Source of the DNA: Balneolales bacterium
Lineage (GTDB): Bacteria > Bacteroidota > Rhodothermia > Balneolales > Balneolaceae
Direction of reading: 5' to 3'
DNA length: 7,582 nucleotides
Assembly: GCA_030830725.1 (NCBI GenBank)
Contig: JAURMN010000081.1
Span: 1 to 7,582 of the forward strand
Position 1 is the stretch's first letter, and each line of letters opens with the position of its first letter. The notes under the pieces are model-generated. The model was given only the letters and a program-made list of their open reading frames with translations. It was not told the origin of the DNA and ran no database searches. Below are positions 5,674-7,582 of the stretch, in pieces. The translations under genes were made by a program, and so were the position numbers.

Positions 5674-6369
5674 ATGACTACAAATCCATCCTTCCCTGGT
5701 CAACGCAGAGTCCAAGGGTCAACCCCCGAAACCCAACCCTGGCTTCTGAATCGTGATCATTTCCAGAACCCCGATCAGGATATCAATTCCGGAATCAGCG
5801 GTGAGGTTCTACGGCTACTCCCGGACCTACTAACCAATCCCGATGTGGTATTCCGCAACCGGGAATTCGGTGAACTCCGACCCCATGCATTCATTTCCAG
5901 TGTAACGTGGTTAGGACAAACCCAACCATCTGCACTTGGAGTGCTTCTTGAGAGTTGGATCGTGAAAGGCGAGTTTCAAGTGACGGCCGAAGAGGTGACG
6001 GCGCATCGTGCTTTCGAGCAGGAAAAGCGTAAGGCGTTTCTGGCCGAATTTGGTGAAAGATCAACTACCGGTAAAAGCCCAGAAGGGGCAGTCAAAGCCC
6101 CACCCTTCAAACGCCTCTTCGTCTATCGAGTAAATGGTTCCGGCCTAAGTGGCAGTCACGTCGCTCGCGGTATTGATCCTGACACCGGCCAGTTCCACAC
6201 CATAGGTCATCCAAATTATAAGACCAGACTGCCTGGAACTTTGCATGAATGGTTCCATCGATTTAAAGAGGTCGGGGAGCTATCCTTCACACCCGGTGTG
6301 ACGGGAAAGTATCAACCAACTGAGCAGGAAATCTTAGCCGAGCTCAAAAGGGTGCCTCAGAAAGGGTAG
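5674..6369 (+). CDS. Uncharacterised soluble protein, 231 residues
   Basis: I do not recognise this family. The product is hydrophilic, with no signal peptide or membrane segment, so it is probably cytoplasmic. The N-terminus (1-40) is Pro/Gln/Asn-rich and looks flexible. Residues 41-127 look folded and mainly helical, with a charged helix (AEEVTAHRAFEQEKRKAFLA, 105-124). Residues 128-143 form a Gly/Ser/Pro linker. The C-terminal part (about 145-229) reads FKRLFVYRVNGSGLSGSHVA, then GIDPDTGQFHTIGHP and LHEWFHRF, with several His and aromatic residues. Three in-frame ATGs exist (5605, 5662, 5674). The last was chosen because GGAG (5664-5667) lies 6 bases before it and because the codons ahead of it do not resemble folded protein. 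It stands alone, 124 bases after the thiamine operon. Its base composition resembles the operon genes rather than the AT-rich gene that follows. The C-terminal half could be a small beta-rich domain. Confidence 0.75.
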   Translation: MTTNPSFPGQRRVQGSTPETQPWLLNRDHFQNPDQDINSGISGEVLRLLPDLLTNPDVVFRNREFGELRPHAFISSVTWLGQTQPSALGVLLESWIVKGEFQVTAEEVTAHRAFEQEKRKAFLAEFGERSTTGKSPEGAVKAPPFKRLFVYRVNGSGLSGSHVARGIDPDTGQFHTIGHPNYKTRLPGTLHEWFHRFKEVGELSFTPGVTGKYQPTEQEILAELKRVPQKG

Positions 6370-6393
6370 TTCGTAAGCTTTAAACGTACAAAA

Positions 6394-6424
6394 TGGCGGG
6401 GCAAAGTGAACACTAGTTCCGCCA
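6394..6424 (-). terminator. Candidate terminator for the DUF2779 gene (possibly bidirectional)
   Basis: TGGCGG (6394-6399) and CCGCCA (6419-6424) form a perfect 6-base-pair GC-rich stem, which two G-U pairs can extend. On the minus strand it is followed at once by TTTT, the pattern of an intrinsic terminator, about 55 bases after the stop of the DUF2779 gene. The plus-strand side is followed by an AT-rich stretch, so it may also serve the convergent gene. Confidence 0.5.
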
Positions 6425-6428
6425 GTTA

Positions 6429-6455
6429 ATTTATTTCGAAATTCGATAAATTTTT
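6429..6455 (+). terminator. Candidate terminator for the uncharacterised gene
   Basis: ATTTA (6429-6433) pairs with TAAAT (6447-6451), and TCGA (6436-6439) pairs with TCGA (6443-6446) around a 3-base loop. A run of five T (6451-6455) overlaps the end of the stem. Together with the GC-rich stem at 6394-6424 it fills the convergent gap with two terminator-like structures. The stem is AT-rich and has a two-base bulge. Confidence 0.35.
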
Positions 6456-6479
6456 CAAGTTGAAAACTCTGTCAGCATT

Positions 6480-7582
6480 CTACGATTCAGAAAGCTCAAT
6501 AAGACCTTCGATCAACATACACATCGCTAATGTATCGAGCTCACAATATCTAAGAAGGCCTTCTTTCAGTTGATTTCGAGCACTCGCAGTTAGATCTATA
6601 TATCGTGTGTAGTTATAAGCTGCCATGGCTAGCCCCCCTTGATCAATACTCTCATTTTCACCTAAAAAACCAGTCAGAAGTTCATCAATTTCGGTGCTGT
6701 CTATTCCTATCGATCCAAATAGTGGTGGCAGTGTTTTATATGGATCATAAAAGGACTCAGGCTCGAGCCAAATATGATTTGTAAAATTCAGACTGCGTAT
6801 TGGAAGAGTAGACCCATAAATGTCTGCTTCAGAATACCTTGAAGCTGTATTTTGTGCATCATGAAGAATGGCGGGCAGAACATATTTTAAAGAATTGCTT
6901 CCTCCTGCACGATGCGAAACGTAACACTCGTAGACCACATCTCTGAGATCCACCATATTTTTTTCACCTTGCCAGACAATTTTATTCTTCTCTTTTCGGT
7001 AGGTGAGTGAATCAATAAAGTCAATTAATTCATCGTGATCATCCACTCGTTTATTTTCTTCCGATAGTGCTTCGATATAATCTCGGATGTGATTTAATAC
7101 TGTGTTTTCGTGGGATGAATACTTGAAAACTGTACCAATTAAACTGGCTTCCGGCATCAGTGCTCTTTTTAGAGCTCTGACAAATTCAAGATTTGGGAAG
7201 GAATCAGCTTCTACATCAATAAATTGAGTAGCATGTCTCACGCTTCCATCACGATCTATAATATGATGGCTAAATTGAAACGCTACCGTTTTATAAGGAC
7301 GCATTCCTTCAAAAAATGGAATCACTGGGGTCGCTGTTTCAAAGTCAATCATATGCCAAGGCCATTCCCAACTTTGGACGTATTCCTGAATTTTATCTTT
7401 TTTAACTCGATAAGACTGTTGTTGTTCTTGTTCCAACTCAATTTGAAGAATTCGACGGTCGTTAGGAGCAAATACCTTGCTACTCTCATCAGATATAAAA
7501 GTTGGCATGATTTCTTGCCAAGTAATGTCTTTCAAATAGGTATATCCTTTATCCAACGCTAAATCTGCATAACTATATGGCC
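6480..7582 (-). CDS. DUF2779-domain protein, putative DEDD 3'-5' exonuclease-like (partial, 5' end outside the window)
   Basis: The reading frame stays open to the window edge; the in-frame TTG at 7556 is not a likely start, since in-frame coding (YSYADLA) continues upstream. The visible part, about 367 residues, contains a DUF2779 domain with the acidic motifs of a DnaQ-like DEDD nuclease. Counting from the TTG as residue 1, these are MIDFETATP (69-77, Asp71 and Glu73), YSSHENTVLNHI (146-157, Glu150) and YCELDTLAMCMLIEGL (337-352, Asp341). Between them lie VDLRD (202-206) and the family-typical AGGSNSLKYVLPAI (217-230). Full-length members usually carry an N-terminal PD-(D/E)XK/Cas4-like region, which would fall off this edge. 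The role of the family is not established; nucleic-acid processing is inferred from the motifs. It is convergent with the uncharacterised gene and clearly AT-richer than the central genes, which may indicate transfer. Confidence 0.85.
   Translation of the reverse strand, partial: PYSYADLALDKGYTYLKDITWQEIMPTFISDESSKVFAPNDRRILQIELEQEQQQSYRVKKDKIQEYVQSWEWPWHMIDFETATPVIPFFEGMRPYKTVAFQFSHHIIDRDGSVRHATQFIDVEADSFPNLEFVRALKRALMPEASLIGTVFKYSSHENTVLNHIRDYIEALSEENKRVDDHDELIDFIDSLTYRKEKNKIVWQGEKNMVDLRDVVYECYVSHRAGGSNSLKYVLPAILHDAQNTASRYSEADIYGSTLPIRSLNFTNHIWLEPESFYDPYKTLPPLFGSIGIDSTEIDELLTGFLGENESIDQGGLAMAAYNYTRYIDLTASARNQLKEGLLRYCELDTLAMCMLIEGLIELSES

Noticed and set aside
7224..7562. 112-residue plus-strand open frame opposite the DUF2779 gene
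   Set aside because: It is antisense to conserved nuclease-like motifs, and its own translation is an unremarkable Phe/Leu-rich shadow.

Overview
The window looks like a Bacteroidota-type chromosome (Bacteroidetes sensu lato, possibly a Balneolota/Rhodothermota relative). This is inferred from a riboswitch-led TonB receptor, pnuT and NadR-like kinase cluster, an exported lipoprotein enzyme, and the scarcity of Shine-Dalgarno sequences. No rRNA, tRNA, CRISPR array, insertion sequence or phage gene was recognised. Base composition is uneven: the centre (about 720-6370) is moderate in GC, while both ends (hicAB and the DUF2779 gene) are visibly AT-richer, as accessory genes often are.

Layout. 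Positions 25-619, minus strand: a HicA/HicB type II toxin-antitoxin pair with an AT-rich promoter/operator region at about 620-660. Positions 718-1812, minus strand: a lipoprotein-type isoaspartyl peptidase/L-asparaginase (Ntn hydrolase). Positions 1813-2123: a divergent intergenic region that holds a TPP (THI-box) riboswitch reading rightward. Positions 2124-5549, plus strand: a three-gene thiamine uptake operon made of a TonB-dependent outer-membrane receptor, a PnuC-family inner-membrane transporter (PnuT) and a NadR-like P-loop kinase whose start lies inside the end of pnuT. Positions 5674-6369, plus strand: an unrecognised soluble 231-residue protein. Positions 6480-7582, minus strand: the C-terminal part of a DUF2779 protein with DEDD exonuclease-like motifs, cut by the window edge and convergent with the unknown gene.

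How it works together. The central operon is a vitamin salvage module. The receptor would bring thiamine (or a precursor or phosphorylated form) across the outer membrane using TonB energy. PnuT would let it cross the inner membrane by facilitated diffusion, and the kinase would trap it by phosphorylation. The TPP riboswitch would shut the operon down when the cofactor is plentiful. The substrate assignment rests on the riboswitch. The kinase's substrate is inferred from context, because its fold is that of ribosylnicotinamide kinase. A 7-base complement between aptamer helix P2 and the leader downstream is a candidate expression platform. No thiamine biosynthesis gene is present in the window.
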